Shown: positions 1-9,710, counted from the first letter of the stretch. The stretch is 64,000 bases of DNA from Pseudomonas sp. HAR-UPW-AIA-41 (GCF_002304225.1 NZ_NSLB01000002.1:186001-250000), one strand, 5' to 3'. Notes: generated by a model from the letters alone, not told the origin. Program-made: numbers and translations.

Positions 1-180
1 CCGAAGGCCGTCCCCTATGGCCTGGCGGTGGCTCTCAACGAACAGGGTGAAATCATCCAGAGCCTGCATGACAGCAGCGGGACCCACCTGCGCATGATCA
101 CCTCCGCCAAACCGGTGGGCGATTACCTGTATCTGGGCAGCCTGAACAACGACCGCATCGGCAAGCTGAGAATCCGCTGA
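1..180 (+). CDS. C-terminal end of an SMP-30/gluconolactonase-like protein (partial)
   Basis: Frame 1 is open from the window edge to a TGA at 178-180 and gives 59 residues. The segment contains PYGLAVALNEQGEI, then DYLYLGSL and a final IGKLRI. This matches the last blades of a six-bladed beta-propeller of the SMP-30/gluconolactonase/strictosidine-synthase superfamily, in which a closing strand reads roughly Y-L-Y-L-G-S-L. The family hydrolyses lactones or esters, but the catalytic residues lie outside the window, so no substrate can be given. A strong bidirectional terminator follows directly. Confidence 0.6.
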   Translation, partial: PKAVPYGLAVALNEQGEIIQSLHDSSGTHLRMITSAKPVGDYLYLGSLNNDRIGKLRIR

Positions 181-190
181 GTTTTTTCTA

Positions 191-230
191 GCAATAAAAA
201 GGGGCCGCAGATGCGGCCCCTTTTTATTGC
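191..230. terminator. Bidirectional rho-independent terminator
   Basis: A perfect inverted repeat, GCAATAAAAAGGGGCCGC (191-208), is separated by AGAT from its complement. A-runs and T-runs flank both sides of the GC stem. It can terminate the plus-strand gene ending at 180 and the minus-strand FimV-like gene ending at 240. Confidence 0.9.
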
Positions 231-239
231 TGGCGCAGG

Positions 240-2360
240 TCAGGCAATGCGTGAAAGCAAGGCCTTGGCCTCACGCTTCTGCTCATCGCTGCCATCACTG
301 ATCAGTTGATTGAGGATATTGCAGGCCTCGTCCAGATTGCCCTGTTCGATATAGGCCAGCGCCTGATTGAGCTGACTGAGGTGTTCACGCTTACCTTCCA
401 GATGGCTCAGATCATGGTCCTGCTCGAAGCTGCGGAAGTCGCTCAAGGTCTTACCCACTGGCTCGCGTTCCCAAGGCGCTAGCTCCTCGCTCTCCTCAAC
501 CGTCACAGTACGCGCCGAAGCCCGGCGCTCAAACGCCTGCGGTAACTCGGTCAGTTCGCTATGACCCATTTCAAAGACCTCAGGCAATTCGCTGAGATTG
601 CTGCCAATCAGGCTGCTTTCTTCAAGGCCTTTGCTTGCCGGCCGCACCGCCTGAAACGGCTCTATCTGGTCCCATTCAGCATCCAACGGCAGGTCTTCGA
701 GGTTCAGTTTGAAGTCATCTTCCAATAACGGACTGGCTTCATTAAGTGGTGCCACCGCCTCATGCAACACTTCGGCCGATTTACCCGCTGACAAAGATGC
801 ATACTGTTCTCGAATACGCGCCAGCGGCGTGGCGCACTCTGGGATGCTCTGCAGTACCGCGAGCTCGCGCTTGAAACCTACTTCATCACCGAGTTGCGCC
901 AAGACCTCAAGCAGCCGCAAGCGCAACTCGTGACGTCCAGGCTCTTGCTCTACGGCCCGCCTCAAGCACGCACGCGCCTCAGCAAAGTTGCCGTAAGCGA
1001 TATACACATTGGCAGCAGCCAGAGCATCGCTATTGCGCACGGGTGCAACCGGAATCAACTGCTCTGCTGGCGCTGATCCAGAGGGCATCGGCGCTACTCG
1101 CGGCGCCTGCATTAAAGTCGCAGGAGTTATCGAGGGAGCGGCTGCATCCTGTCTTGACCGTTTTTTACCACGGCGCAACCAACCGGCAGCGGCCAAAGCA
1201 GCCAGCAGTAGACTCGAAGCCAACCACCAGTGCCAGATGCTTGGTGTTTCAGTGCCGATACTGGCAGAGGCCGGCACCGCCGCGGCAGTGGGTTTCTCAG
1301 AGACAGGAACATCCTTGGGCACAACAGACTCAGGCCGAGATTCAGTTTGCTGCAGACGCAGCTGCAACTCGGCGATCTGCTGATCACGCTGACTGACAGC
1401 CTGCTGCAGAGTATTGAGCTGCTGACTGAGTATCTGCAGTTGTGCCATCAGTGCAGCATTCTGCTGCTGATTGGCCTGCAGCTCGGCATCCAGACGCTGC
1501 TGCAACTGCTCAACCGACTTAACCTCAGCCGATACAGGTATAGGTTGCTGCACTGAGCCCGGCGTTGCTACAGCCTGAGCAGAAACTTCAACAACCCCAC
1601 CAGTTGGACGACCAATCGCAGTGCCGGCAACAACTGCGGGGGACTCGATCGGAGTGAACGGCCGCGCTTCATCTGGCAGTAAAAGCTCGACATTAGCCAA
1701 CAGCCGTGACGAATCCCCTCCCATGAAAGCTTGGGGATTGAGCGCAAGAATACCCTCCATCAAACGCTGTATAGACAGGGGGCTCCCAGCCTGCTGCAAG
1801 CGCTTGGCGATCAACCACAAGCTATCACCGCGACGCACCTGATAACGCTCACCTCGCGTGGCAGCGGGCATTACCTGCGGCACACTGATGCGAGCTGTAT
1901 CAGGCTGTTCGAAGCGAGGCGACAAGCCGGCCAGAGGCGCTGCCTGCTGGCGATAGGCAGAAGATTCCGGAGGATCGAAGAGCACTGTGAATTCGCGTAC
2001 AAAATGACCGCCTGGCCTGACCACTTCCACCAGGAAATTCAGGTAAGGCTCGCGCATGGCTTTGTTGCTTTGCACCCGGATATAGCGCTCGCTGCCCTGC
2101 AACACTGGGGTAAAGCGCAAGTCATTGAGTACGTAAAGACGCTCAACGCCAGCCCGGGCAAATGCCTGCTCACCGGCCAGGCGAACCTTGAACTCGTCAG
2201 CCTCCAGCTGGCTGGCATCGACCAGTTCAATTCGCGCGTCAAGTGGTTGATTGAGTGCCGAATACAGGGTGATCTCACCCAAGCCAAGCGCCATCGCGGC
2301 TCCCGGGCACAGCACCGAGCTGGAAGCAAGCGTGAAAAGCAATGTGCGCATCTGTGGCAT
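240..2360 (-). CDS. FimV-like LysM/TPR inner-membrane protein
   Basis: The 706-residue protein has the FimV layout. It has a signal peptide (1-24), a conserved N-terminal FimV domain starting GLGEITLYSALNQPLDARI (residues 26-130), a periplasmic LysM motif (YQVRRGDSLW from 173) and a Q-rich coiled coil (about 285-340). One membrane segment lies near 372-395. A cytoplasmic TPR-like region and the short C-terminal FimV helix pair (LAYIEQGNLDEACNIL) complete it. FimV proteins bind peptidoglycan and organise polar complexes such as type IV pili, and feed into cAMP and c-di-GMP signalling. It is shorter than P. aeruginosa FimV (about 919 residues), and the usual asd/truA neighbours are absent, so it may be a paralogue. 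AGGAGG at 2365-2370 precedes the ATG at 2360. A second ATG three codons later is also possible. Confidence 0.85.
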   Translation of the reverse strand: MPQMRTLLFTLASSSVLCPGAAMALGLGEITLYSALNQPLDARIELVDASQLEADEFKVRLAGEQAFARAGVERLYVLNDLRFTPVLQGSERYIRVQSNKAMREPYLNFLVEVVRPGGHFVREFTVLFDPPESSAYRQQAAPLAGLSPRFEQPDTARISVPQVMPAATRGERYQVRRGDSLWLIAKRLQQAGSPLSIQRLMEGILALNPQAFMGGDSSRLLANVELLLPDEARPFTPIESPAVVAGTAIGRPTGGVVEVSAQAVATPGSVQQPIPVSAEVKSVEQLQQRLDAELQANQQQNAALMAQLQILSQQLNTLQQAVSQRDQQIAELQLRLQQTESRPESVVPKDVPVSEKPTAAAVPASASIGTETPSIWHWWLASSLLLAALAAAGWLRRGKKRSRQDAAAPSITPATLMQAPRVAPMPSGSAPAEQLIPVAPVRNSDALAAANVYIAYGNFAEARACLRRAVEQEPGRHELRLRLLEVLAQLGDEVGFKRELAVLQSIPECATPLARIREQYASLSAGKSAEVLHEAVAPLNEASPLLEDDFKLNLEDLPLDAEWDQIEPFQAVRPASKGLEESSLIGSNLSELPEVFEMGHSELTELPQAFERRASARTVTVEESEELAPWEREPVGKTLSDFRSFEQDHDLSHLEGKREHLSQLNQALAYIEQGNLDEACNILNQLISDGSDEQKREAKALLSRIA

Positions 2361-2479
2361 AACGCCTCCTCAAGCGCTGACTTTTCGATCGTCGCATTCC
2401 CTTGATGACCACAAGTCAGGCTATTCCCTCATGGTGCAGGCACCACCCTGGCGCTGCGCCTGTATTCAGTATGGTCTCT

Positions 2480-2510
2480 GTCAGGCAATGTGCTTGCCAC
2501 ATTGCCTGAC
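2480..2510. terminator. 13-bp perfect hairpin downstream of the MFS gene
   Basis: GTCAGGCAATGTG (2480-2492), a 5-nt loop and the exact complement (2498-2510) lie 30 bp past the stop of the minus-strand MFS gene. No U-tract follows on the minus strand, so it may be an RNA-stabilising hairpin or a protein-binding palindrome rather than a classical terminator. Confidence 0.5.
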
Positions 2511-2539
2511 AATCTGCCGAATGGTCGTAGCCAGCATAG

Positions 2540-3937
2540 TTACCGCGGCCGCAGCAGCCAAGCTGGCCATAAGGTCAGGATAAAGCACAATGCCATCACG
2601 CAGAAAGTCTGTGCAAAAGCCTCCGCCTCCGCCAAAGAATTCCCACCCAGAGCGGCATGCCGCCACTCAAGGAAGTAGGTCAGCAGATTGACACCAAAAG
2701 CACCGCCTAGTTGGCGCACGAAGGTAATCACCCCCGCGGCGCTGGCTAAGTGCCGTTCTGGAAGGGCGTCCAGCGCAACGGCATTCAGCGCCGGCAACAG
2801 CAGGCCGAAGCCGACTCGTCCCAAGCAGGCCAGAAGACATAGCAAGGCGAATCCGGCCGGCGAACCCCAGGCAGCAAATCCCAGTGCTGAAGCGACGAAA
2901 AACAACAGTCCCGCAACCAGAAGCCAAGCTAGCGGAAAACGATCAGACAACCAGCCTCCGGCGAAGGAGGCCAGCCCCAACGCCACCCCGGCCGGTAATA
3001 ACAGCAGCCCCGCTCGACCGGCTGAATAGCCCTCGACCGTTTGCAAAAACAACGGTATCAGGTAGGTCGAGCCATACAGACCAAATCCCAGTACCAAAGC
3101 CACCCAACTGGCCTGACGAAAGGCCGCGCTCTGCCAAAGCATCAGCGGTAACAGAGGCTGAGGACTGAATCGACTGCGCCTTACAAATCGCCATGTAGCC
3201 AGTAACGACAACAGCCCAGGCCCCCAGGCTCGCCATTCGGACCAGCCGAAGCGCTGGGCTTCGGCCAGGCTACCCAACGCAGCGAACAAGGCCAGCAGCA
3301 ACCAGATAAATGCCAGGTAATCCAGCCTTGGCGGCTGTGGGCTGCGCTCGTCGGGCAACAGCCAAATAGCCCCGATAATGGCCAGCGCACAGAGCGGTAG
3401 TGGCATCCAGAATACCGCTGGCCAACCGAAATGATCGACCAGATAACCACCGATGGTTGGCCCCAATGAAGGCGCGATCATCACCCCAAGGCCATAGATA
3501 CCCAGAGCCATGCCCCGACCGCCAGAGGCATAGACACGAAAGATCAGCACCATGGCCAACGGCTGGACGATACCGGCGCAGCCACCCTGGGCAATGCGCA
3601 CAGCGATCAGCTGCCAGGCCTGGTCGGCCGCCAGAGCCAGCAATGAGCTGAGCACGAACAGGCCAAGACCCAGCAGCACGGTCAGGCGCGTGCCGAGCCG
3701 CTGCTGAGTCCAGTTGGCCAGTAGCAGTCCGGCTGTCATTGCCGCAAGGAAACCGGTCGATAGCCATTGGGCCAAAGGCCGGCCAATGGAAAAGTCGTCC
3801 ATGATTGCCGGCAGTGCCACATTGACACTGGTCGAGGCCAGAACCATGGCCATACTGCCCAACATCAATAGACTGAGCAGCCAAAGCGGATAACGGGGGC
3901 CGAAGCGCGCCTGCAGCTGCGCCAGATCGGCCGCCAT
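2540..3937 (-). CDS. MFS multidrug transporter, DHA2 (EmrB/QacA) type
   Basis: The start is the ATG at 3937, which shares its A with the TGA of the upstream MarR gene (TGATG, translational coupling). This gives 465 residues. The reading frame runs further upstream, but only as a shadow of marR. The first membrane helix carries ASTSVNVALPAIMDDF, the DHA2-family motif D1. Later segments show the usual G-P-x-I-G-G motif C (SLGPTIGGYLVDHFGW) of proton antiporters. About 14 hydrophobic segments span the whole length. It should export a toxic compound in exchange for protons across the inner membrane. The adjacent MarR gene suggests drug-inducible control. The substrate cannot be read from the sequence, and no EmrA-like adaptor is present. 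Confidence 0.88.
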   Translation of the reverse strand: MAADLAQLQARFGPRYPLWLLSLLMLGSMAMVLASTSVNVALPAIMDDFSIGRPLAQWLSTGFLAAMTAGLLLANWTQQRLGTRLTVLLGLGLFVLSSLLALAADQAWQLIAVRIAQGGCAGIVQPLAMVLIFRVYASGGRGMALGIYGLGVMIAPSLGPTIGGYLVDHFGWPAVFWMPLPLCALAIIGAIWLLPDERSPQPPRLDYLAFIWLLLALFAALGSLAEAQRFGWSEWRAWGPGLLSLLATWRFVRRSRFSPQPLLPLMLWQSAAFRQASWVALVLGFGLYGSTYLIPLFLQTVEGYSAGRAGLLLLPAGVALGLASFAGGWLSDRFPLAWLLVAGLLFFVASALGFAAWGSPAGFALLCLLACLGRVGFGLLLPALNAVALDALPERHLASAAGVITFVRQLGGAFGVNLLTYFLEWRHAALGGNSLAEAEAFAQTFCVMALCFILTLWPAWLLRPR

Positions 3938-4371
3938 CAAAGCTGTTCCAGATTGGCCAGCATGCGCGAATGAACCTGCTGACAGATACGCAGCTCCTCC
4001 TCGCCAATACCGGCAAAGAGCTCGTTGCGCAACTGCCCGGAAATCGCCTCGATCTGCGCAATCAACGGCCGCGCTGCCGGGCACAGACTGATCTGTTTGG
4101 CACGGCGGTCGCCGGCTACCGCCCGGCGCTCGACCAGGCCCTGCTGCTCCAGACCATCGAGCAGACGGGCCAGGGTCGGCCCCTCCACGGCCAGACTGGC
4201 CGCCAGCTCGCGCTGGGTCGGCAATCCATCGAAACGCGCGAGATGTAACAGAACCAGCCAGCGCGCCTGGGACAGCCCCAGGTCGGCCAGACGCCGATCC
4301 AGCTCCGCACGCCAGCCCCGCGACAGCTGGGCCAGCTGCATGGCAAAACGGTGTTTATCGGGTTGCGCCAT
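3937..4371 (-). CDS. MarR-family transcriptional regulator
   Basis: The 144-residue protein has the MarR winged-helix fold. The recognition region TQRELAASLAVEGPTLARLLDGLEQ is followed by the wing (LVERRAVAGDRRAKQISL), with helices at both ends for dimerisation. MarR proteins are usually repressors released by small phenolic or lipophilic ligands. It is first in a two-gene operon with the MFS pump, which it most likely controls together with its own gene. An ATG start at 4371 is supported by the family length and by a palindromic element 37-48 bp upstream. Confidence 0.9.
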   Translation of the reverse strand: MAQPDKHRFAMQLAQLSRGWRAELDRRLADLGLSQARWLVLLHLARFDGLPTQRELAASLAVEGPTLARLLDGLEQQGLVERRAVAGDRRAKQISLCPAARPLIAQIEAISGQLRNELFAGIGEEELRICQQVHSRMLANLEQL

Positions 4372-4399
4372 GAATCGTGATCCGCAAAGTTTGGTAATC

Positions 4400-4420
4400 G
4401 CTAACTATTAGCCAGCTAAC
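4400..4420. promoter_or_regulatory. Candidate MarR operator
   Basis: TTAGC-CA-GCTAA (4408-4419) is an inverted repeat upstream of marR. Read on the minus strand, the hexamer GTTAGC occurs twice (4415-4420 and 4400-4405), 15 bp apart. The position fits autorepression. This is inferred from sequence symmetry only. Confidence 0.4.
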
Positions 4421-4481
4421 CATACTGCGAAAAACCAGACAAGTAGACCAAAGGAGGCGCTAAGTCGCACCCTGGCTCGCG

Positions 4482-5498
4482 CTACCACTTCGCATACTGA
4501 TCCTCGACGAAGCCCCACAGCTGATCGATGGGCACCGGCTGGCGCCCTCTGGGCCGCAGTTCACCGGTAAACCGCCCGAAGATCTGCTTGAAGTTGCTGG
4601 CGATCAGCCCGGCATTGACCCGTTCCTGATGCATGCCGGCACCACTGAAGCGCAACGCCACCTGACCATCGTTGGAGGTGATGGTCCAGGGCTCCAGCGG
4701 CCGATCACGATTGAAGGCAAAGCGCACGCCATCGACCTTGATCAGCTCGCCATCGAGCCAGAAACAGTTCTCGCTGAAACTGGTTTCGTTGACTCCACAG
4801 GACAGGTTAAGCCCGACCCGCTGGCCGTCCACCTGCCCGGACAGGCAGGCCCAGTTCCAGAAGGTTTCCGGGCGCATGTAGCCGGCCGACCAGTCGTGAT
4901 GGGCGAAGGCATCAATGGCCTCAAGATCGAAATCACCGAGTCTGCTGCGGATCCGCCCCTGGCAACGCACGCCCGCCACCTTCTGCGCATAGACCCAGCC
5001 GTTGACCGCCGTCGGCGTGCACAGGCACATCGGCGCAAAGGCCGGCTCGCGCTCGCTGAAGCGGGCCTCGATCGAGGTGCCGTCATCCAGCGTCACCGAG
5101 AGATGCTTCTCCAGACTGGCGCCGCTGTTTTCCAGACGCAGGCGATTGTGCCCCCAGCGCAGCTCGCACACGCCCTGATTGGGGTTCTGGCTGAACAGCG
5201 TGCCCATGCCCAGAGGCAGCTTGAACTGACGTTTGATCATGCGGCCGCTGGCCGGATGGAACAGGTAGACAAAGCCCACGCCCAGGAGGCTGAGGTTGGC
5301 CAACGCGCAGCCACCGATCAGTTGATCGCTGATGATGCCGAAATACTGGAACTGGTGAAAACGCCGCCATTTGGCCAACGCCCCTAGAGGCCGGCCCATG
5401 GGCGAGCGAAAATCAAAATCGCGGTAGTTGATCAGCTCAGGAGCAGCGGCAAATTGACCGTAATGAGGCTGGCCGTCGGCCTGGATAAGCTGGTGCAT
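4482..5498 (-). CDS. DUF2804 domain protein
   Basis: The 338-residue soluble protein has no signal peptide. Its beginning (Y-R-D-F-D-F-R near residue 25, then KWRRFHQFQYFGI) and the repeated beta-rich W-containing segments (MRPETFWNWACLSG and HHDWSAGYMRPE) are those of the DUF2804 family, whose biochemical role is unknown. The later HDW-x-x-G motif recalls carotenoid 1,2-hydratase/lipocalin-like (CrtC/AttH) folds, a resemblance only. It is transcribed alone, with about 110 bp on either side, so context gives no function. Confidence 0.75.
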   Translation of the reverse strand: MHQLIQADGQPHYGQFAAAPELINYRDFDFRSPMGRPLGALAKWRRFHQFQYFGIISDQLIGGCALANLSLLGVGFVYLFHPASGRMIKRQFKLPLGMGTLFSQNPNQGVCELRWGHNRLRLENSGASLEKHLSVTLDDGTSIEARFSEREPAFAPMCLCTPTAVNGWVYAQKVAGVRCQGRIRSRLGDFDLEAIDAFAHHDWSAGYMRPETFWNWACLSGQVDGQRVGLNLSCGVNETSFSENCFWLDGELIKVDGVRFAFNRDRPLEPWTITSNDGQVALRFSGAGMHQERVNAGLIASNFKQIFGRFTGELRPRGRQPVPIDQLWGFVEDQYAKW

Positions 5499-5607
5499 GC
5501 ACTTTGCCCAAGAGACTAAAAAGTCGATCCTAGCAGTGCGTCAGGCAGGCTCAACTCACTAATCGGGCCAGCCAAGCCGGCAAAAGCGGCCAACGAGGGT
5601 AGGAGCC

Positions 5608-6768
5608 TCAGTAAGCTATCTGATTACGGCCATTGGCCTTTGCCAGATACAGCGCACGGTCCGCTTGCTCGTACAACTGGGTCAGCGGCAGACCTTCGGC
5701 TGGCTGCAGAGTGGCAACGCCGACCGACAGTGTCAGAACCGTACTCGAAGTAGAGCCACGATGTTCGATGCCGAGCCGCTCCAACTCCTCGCGCAAACCT
5801 TCAGCTAGCTGCAGCGCAACAGCCTGGTCACTGCCGTACAACAGCACGGCAAACTCTTCGCCGCCCAGACGAACAGCCATGTCCAGCGGCCGCCGAGCCC
5901 GCTCCTCGACTAAACGTGCCACGGCCTGCAAAGCATGATCGCCAGCATGATGACCATAAGCATCGTTGTAGGCCTTGAAGTGATCGACATCGGCTATCAG
6001 CAACGACAACGGAACGCCATCACGCTGCCCCTGCCCCCACAATGCGACCATCTGACGGTTGAAACTACGCCGGTTGTGCAAGCTGGTAAGACCATCACGA
6101 TCAGCCAGCAACTCCATCAAACGAGTATTGAGGAAGTTCTCCCGCGACTTGTACTCCAGCAGGTAACAACCTACTGCGCCTACCACGCTGCCAGACAACA
6201 AGAACAGCAGGTTGTTGATCAAACGTGGCAAGGGGTAGTTCACCCAGTACTCACCAAGGCCATAGGACAGAACACCCAACAGGGAAACCACGAGCGCTTG
6301 GCGCAGGCGCAAACCAGCCAGGAAGTAGCCTGCCATACTGATCAGCAGTAACCCTTCGTAGGGAAAGTTATGATCACTCCGGTGCGCAATGGCCACAACA
6401 ACGGCAGCTCCAATGCCCAGAGCAGCGATGGTTGCCAGGCTCATCCACTCAAGTTGCTGCCTGCTCTGGCCCTTCCACAGCAGCCAACCGCACCTCAGCA
6501 AAACAGCCAACACAATGAGGCGAACACCAGTCATCCACCAGCGCTCATAGGAACTAATCAGCAAATGATCAAGAACAGCGAACAGTAGCCAGAGGATCGT
6601 GCCAACCACCAAGGTGATACGCAACAAACCCTCAGTCTGAGCAAACTGCGCCTCGCGGTACTCACGCTCCAACGCTCCATGAAACCGCAGCCAGGTAAAA
6701 CCACCCAGCAACTGGTCAACGTAGGGATTGGGGCGGACTTCGTCCAGCCAGGCCTGATGAGGGGACAA
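5608..6768 (-). CDS. Membrane-bound diguanylate cyclase (GGDEF)
   Basis: The 386-residue protein begins with a short cytoplasmic segment followed by about six membrane helices (residues 50-215, for example ITLVVGTILWLLFAVLDHLL). A GGDEF domain follows (about 225-386). The catalytic signature is GGEEF in RLGGEEFAVLL. An allosteric RxxD site (RPLD) sits exactly five residues before it, so the enzyme should be active and inhibited by its own product. It condenses two GTP to c-di-GMP. There is no partner gene nearby, but the Lap locus 4 kb away is governed by c-di-GMP, so a functional connection is possible though unproven. The integral-membrane sensor resembles no named input domain I can identify. 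Confidence 0.9.
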   Translation of the reverse strand: MSPHQAWLDEVRPNPYVDQLLGGFTWLRFHGALEREYREAQFAQTEGLLRITLVVGTILWLLFAVLDHLLISSYERWWMTGVRLIVLAVLLRCGWLLWKGQSRQQLEWMSLATIAALGIGAAVVVAIAHRSDHNFPYEGLLLISMAGYFLAGLRLRQALVVSLLGVLSYGLGEYWVNYPLPRLINNLLFLLSGSVVGAVGCYLLEYKSRENFLNTRLMELLADRDGLTSLHNRRSFNRQMVALWGQGQRDGVPLSLLIADVDHFKAYNDAYGHHAGDHALQAVARLVEERARRPLDMAVRLGGEEFAVLLYGSDQAVALQLAEGLREELERLGIEHRGSTSSTVLTLSVGVATLQPAEGLPLTQLYEQADRALYLAKANGRNQIAY

Positions 6769-6834
6769 GCAGATGCCTTATCGGAACGGGTTCAGCTGAA
6801 CATTAGTCCCTACGGCTGCAGGTAACAAGCTCAG

Positions 6835-8964
6835 CTACAGCTCGAACTCGCTCTGCAGTGCGGCACGTACACAGTACAGCACCCCCTCCTCGACCCGCCC
6901 GCGGAACATCGGGGCGATCGCGGCCGCCGCCGGCAGATCGCCGTCACCATCGAGGAAGGCATCCTGGATCTCGCCCAGCAGTTCCTCGGGCAGATCCAGC
7001 GCCTGCTCCAGCGACAACTGGTTGCGGGTGATGGCCTCGGCCAGCAGGTTGTACACGCTCTTTTCCGCGCACTTGAGCTGGTTGGCGATCTGCGCCGGGG
7101 TCATACCGGCACGGGCCAGGCTGACCAGCTCGTGGCGCAGGTCGGCGACCACCACCGGTGCCGCTTCTTCGCCCTGATTGAGCACCTCGAGGAAAGCCTC
7201 GCCATAGCGATCCAGCTTGCGCGCGCCCACCCCGCTGACCCGCGCCATGTCGCTGAGGGTACGCGGCTGACTGCGCAACATCTCCAGCAGGGTAGAGTCG
7301 GGGAAGATCACATAAGGCGGTACCTCATGCTCCTCAGCCAGTCGCCGGCGCAGAGCCCGCAGCGCCTCCCAGGTGGCGCGCTCATCGGCACGCACCAGCT
7401 GACTGGCCGCGCTGGCCGACGCCTTCGGCGCCGTCTGCGGTTTCAGATCACGGCGAAGCTGCAGGGTCACTTCCCCACGCAGCAGCGGGCGACAGGTCTC
7501 GGACAGACGCAGGCCGCCAAAGCCATCTAGATCGATATCTGCCAGCCCGCGCCCCACCAACTGGCGGAACAGGCTGCGCCACTCGCCCTCGTTCAGCGCC
7601 TTGCCAACACCAAACACCGCCAGGTGCTGATGGCCGGCGGTGCGGATCTTGTCGTTCTCACGCCCCAAGAGGATGTCGACCAGATGTCCGACGCCATAGC
7701 GCTGGCCGCTGCGATAGATCGCCGACAGTGCCTGACGCGCGGGCTCAGTGGCATCCCAGGTCTGCACCCCGTCGATGCAGTTGTCGCAGTGCCCGCAGGG
7801 CTTGGCCAGCTCCTCGTCGAAATAGGCCAGCAGCGCCTGGCGCCGGCAGCGGATCTCCTCACACAGGGCCAGCATGGCTTCAAGCTTGTGCTGTTCGATG
7901 CGCTTGTGCCGCTCATCACCCTCGGAGTTGGCCAGCATCTGCTTGAGCAGCAGCACGTCCTGCAGGCCGTAGGCCATCCAGGCATCCGCCGGCAAGCCAT
8001 CGCGGCCGGCACGGCCGGTTTCCTGGTAATAGGCCTCCAGCGACTTGGGCAGATCGAGGTGGGCCACGAACCGCACGTTGGGTTTGTCGATACCCATGCC
8101 GAACGCGATGGTCGCCACCATGATCAGCCCTTCCTCATTGAGAAAGCGCTTCTGGTGATAGCTGCGCAGATCGCTGGAAAGGCCGGCGTGATACGGCAGC
8201 GCCGGGAAGCCCTGTTCGCTGAGAAACGCCGCCACTTCATCAACCTTCTTGCGCGACAGGCAGTACACGATGCCCGCATCGCCCTTGCGCTCGGCGAGAA
8301 AGGCCAGCAGCTGCTTGCGCGGCTGATCCTTGGGCACGATGCGGTAGAAGATATTCGGCCGGTCGAAACTGGAGAGAAAGCGCTCGGCCTGATCCAGGTG
8401 CAGGCGCTGGGCGATCTCCTCGCGGGTGCGTTTGTCCGCCGTGGCGGTCAGGGCAATGCGTGGCACGTTGGGGAACAGCTCGGCCAGTTGCCCCAGCTGC
8501 AGGTATTCCGGACGGAAGTCATGCCCCCACTGGGACACGCAGTGGGCTTCGTCAATGGCGAACAGGGCAATCTGCAGACGCTGTAGAAACGCCAGCATGC
8601 GCGGCTGCACCAGACGCTCCGGGGCCACATAGAGCAGCTTGATCTCCCCCTGGCGAATGCGCTCGGCCACTTCGCGCTGCTCATCCAGGCTCAGGCTGGA
8701 GTTCAGCGCCACTGCCGCGACACCCAACTCATCCAGCGTGGAGACCTGATCCTCCATCAGTGCGATCAGTGGCGACACCACCACCGCCAGGCCTTCGCGC
8801 AGCAGTGCCGGCACCTGATAGCACAGGGACTTGCCGCCGCCGGTAGGCATCAGCACCAGAGCATCGCCGCCGTCGGCCACGCGCTGGATGATCGCCGCCT
8901 GCTGACCGCGGAAAGCGTCGTATCCGAAAACATCTTTGAGAATGCGCGAAGCGGCAGAAGGCAT
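6835..8964 (-). CDS. recQ: ATP-dependent DNA helicase RecQ
   Basis: RecQ is a 3'-5' helicase acting in recombination and in repair of stalled forks. Visible in order are FRGQQ, Walker A (MPTGGGKSL), the DEAH box ([19 protein letters not shown]), motif III (ALTATAD), the motif VI region ([13 protein letters not shown]), the zinc-binding cysteines of the RQC domain (CRRQ...CGHCDNC) and an HRDC domain ([16 protein letters not shown]). A C-terminal helix-turn-helix-like stretch ([12 protein letters not shown]) comes last. The ATG at 8964 gives 709 residues, the usual pseudomonad length. An upstream in-frame TTG at 8988 would add eight residues but has only a weak ribosome site. Confidence 0.95.
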   Translation of the reverse strand: MPSAASRILKDVFGYDAFRGQQAAIIQRVADGGDALVLMPTGGGKSLCYQVPALLREGLAVVVSPLIALMEDQVSTLDELGVAAVALNSSLSLDEQREVAERIRQGEIKLLYVAPERLVQPRMLAFLQRLQIALFAIDEAHCVSQWGHDFRPEYLQLGQLAELFPNVPRIALTATADKRTREEIAQRLHLDQAERFLSSFDRPNIFYRIVPKDQPRKQLLAFLAERKGDAGIVYCLSRKKVDEVAAFLSEQGFPALPYHAGLSSDLRSYHQKRFLNEEGLIMVATIAFGMGIDKPNVRFVAHLDLPKSLEAYYQETGRAGRDGLPADAWMAYGLQDVLLLKQMLANSEGDERHKRIEQHKLEAMLALCEEIRCRRQALLAYFDEELAKPCGHCDNCIDGVQTWDATEPARQALSAIYRSGQRYGVGHLVDILLGRENDKIRTAGHQHLAVFGVGKALNEGEWRSLFRQLVGRGLADIDLDGFGGLRLSETCRPLLRGEVTLQLRRDLKPQTAPKASASAASQLVRADERATWEALRALRRRLAEEHEVPPYVIFPDSTLLEMLRSQPRTLSDMARVSGVGARKLDRYGEAFLEVLNQGEEAAPVVVADLRHELVSLARAGMTPAQIANQLKCAEKSVYNLLAEAITRNQLSLEQALDLPEELLGEIQDAFLDGDGDLPAAAAIAPMFRGRVEEGVLYCVRAALQSEFEL

Positions 8965-9115
8965 GGTGTAGGTCTGAATGGCTGGCAAATCCGGGGGCGC
9001 AGTATACGTCAGCCATGCCGCGAATCATGGCCTCGCCTGTCGGCCGTGCTTTTAGCAGGCCACGAGGCTAGAATTTAACGTCTTACATTCGAACGATCCC
9101 TCAAGGTAGCCCCCG

Positions 9116-9703
9116 ATGTCCTTCGCTGAGCAACTGCACCGCCTGCAAGCCTTTCTCGATGCCGATGACCTGCACGAGGAAGCCCTGGACTACATGGCGG
9201 CCCACGGCTACCTGACAGCCCTGGCCATCTGCACCGAGCAGGTGCCGGCACGTGAGTGGATCGATGCCCTCTTCGCCGAGCCACCGCACTACCGCAACGA
9301 CGCTGAGCGCGCCGAAATCGAAGAAACCCTGCAACAGCTCAAGGCTCACATCGGCCGCCAACTGGCCAGCGACGACGACATGGAGCTGCCCTGCGAGCTG
9401 GATCTGGGCGAAGTGCCGGACGACTCCGACCTGCGCGGCTGGTGCATCGGCTTCATGGAAGGCGTATTCCTGCGCGAAGGCGCCTGGTTCGAGAACGCCG
9501 AGGACGAAGTCAGCGAGCTGCTGCTGCCGATCATGGTCGGCTCCGGCCTGTTCGAGGATCAGCCCGAGTTTGCCGAAATGGCCAGCAACCCGGACCTGAT
9601 GGACGAGATGATCGAGCAGATCCCGGAAATCCTCACCGCCCTGTTCCTCCTCTTCAATGCCCCGGAAGAAAAGCCGGCGCTGCTCAAGCCCCGCCACCAC
9701 TGA
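9116..9703 (+). CDS. YecA/UPF0149 family protein
   Basis: The 195-residue acidic, all-helical protein belongs to the YecA/YgfB (UPF0149) family. The conserved stretch DLRGWCIGFMEGVFLREGAW and the N-terminal ALDYMAAHGYLTAL are characteristic. It lacks the C-terminal cysteine-rich SEC-C zinc motif found in some members. Its role is not established. It starts 151 bp from the divergent recQ start and is followed after 7 bp by the YbaN-like gene, so the two probably form one transcript. Confidence 0.85.
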   Translation: MSFAEQLHRLQAFLDADDLHEEALDYMAAHGYLTALAICTEQVPAREWIDALFAEPPHYRNDAERAEIEETLQQLKAHIGRQLASDDDMELPCELDLGEVPDDSDLRGWCIGFMEGVFLREGAWFENAEDEVSELLLPIMVGSGLFEDQPEFAEMASNPDLMDEMIEQIPEILTALFLLFNAPEEKPALLKPRHH

Positions 9704-9710
9704 GCCACGC

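Noticed and set aside
8965..8988. TTG start for recQ, eight codons upstream
   Set aside because: The ribosome site is weak, and the ATG at 8964 gives the family's usual N-terminus.
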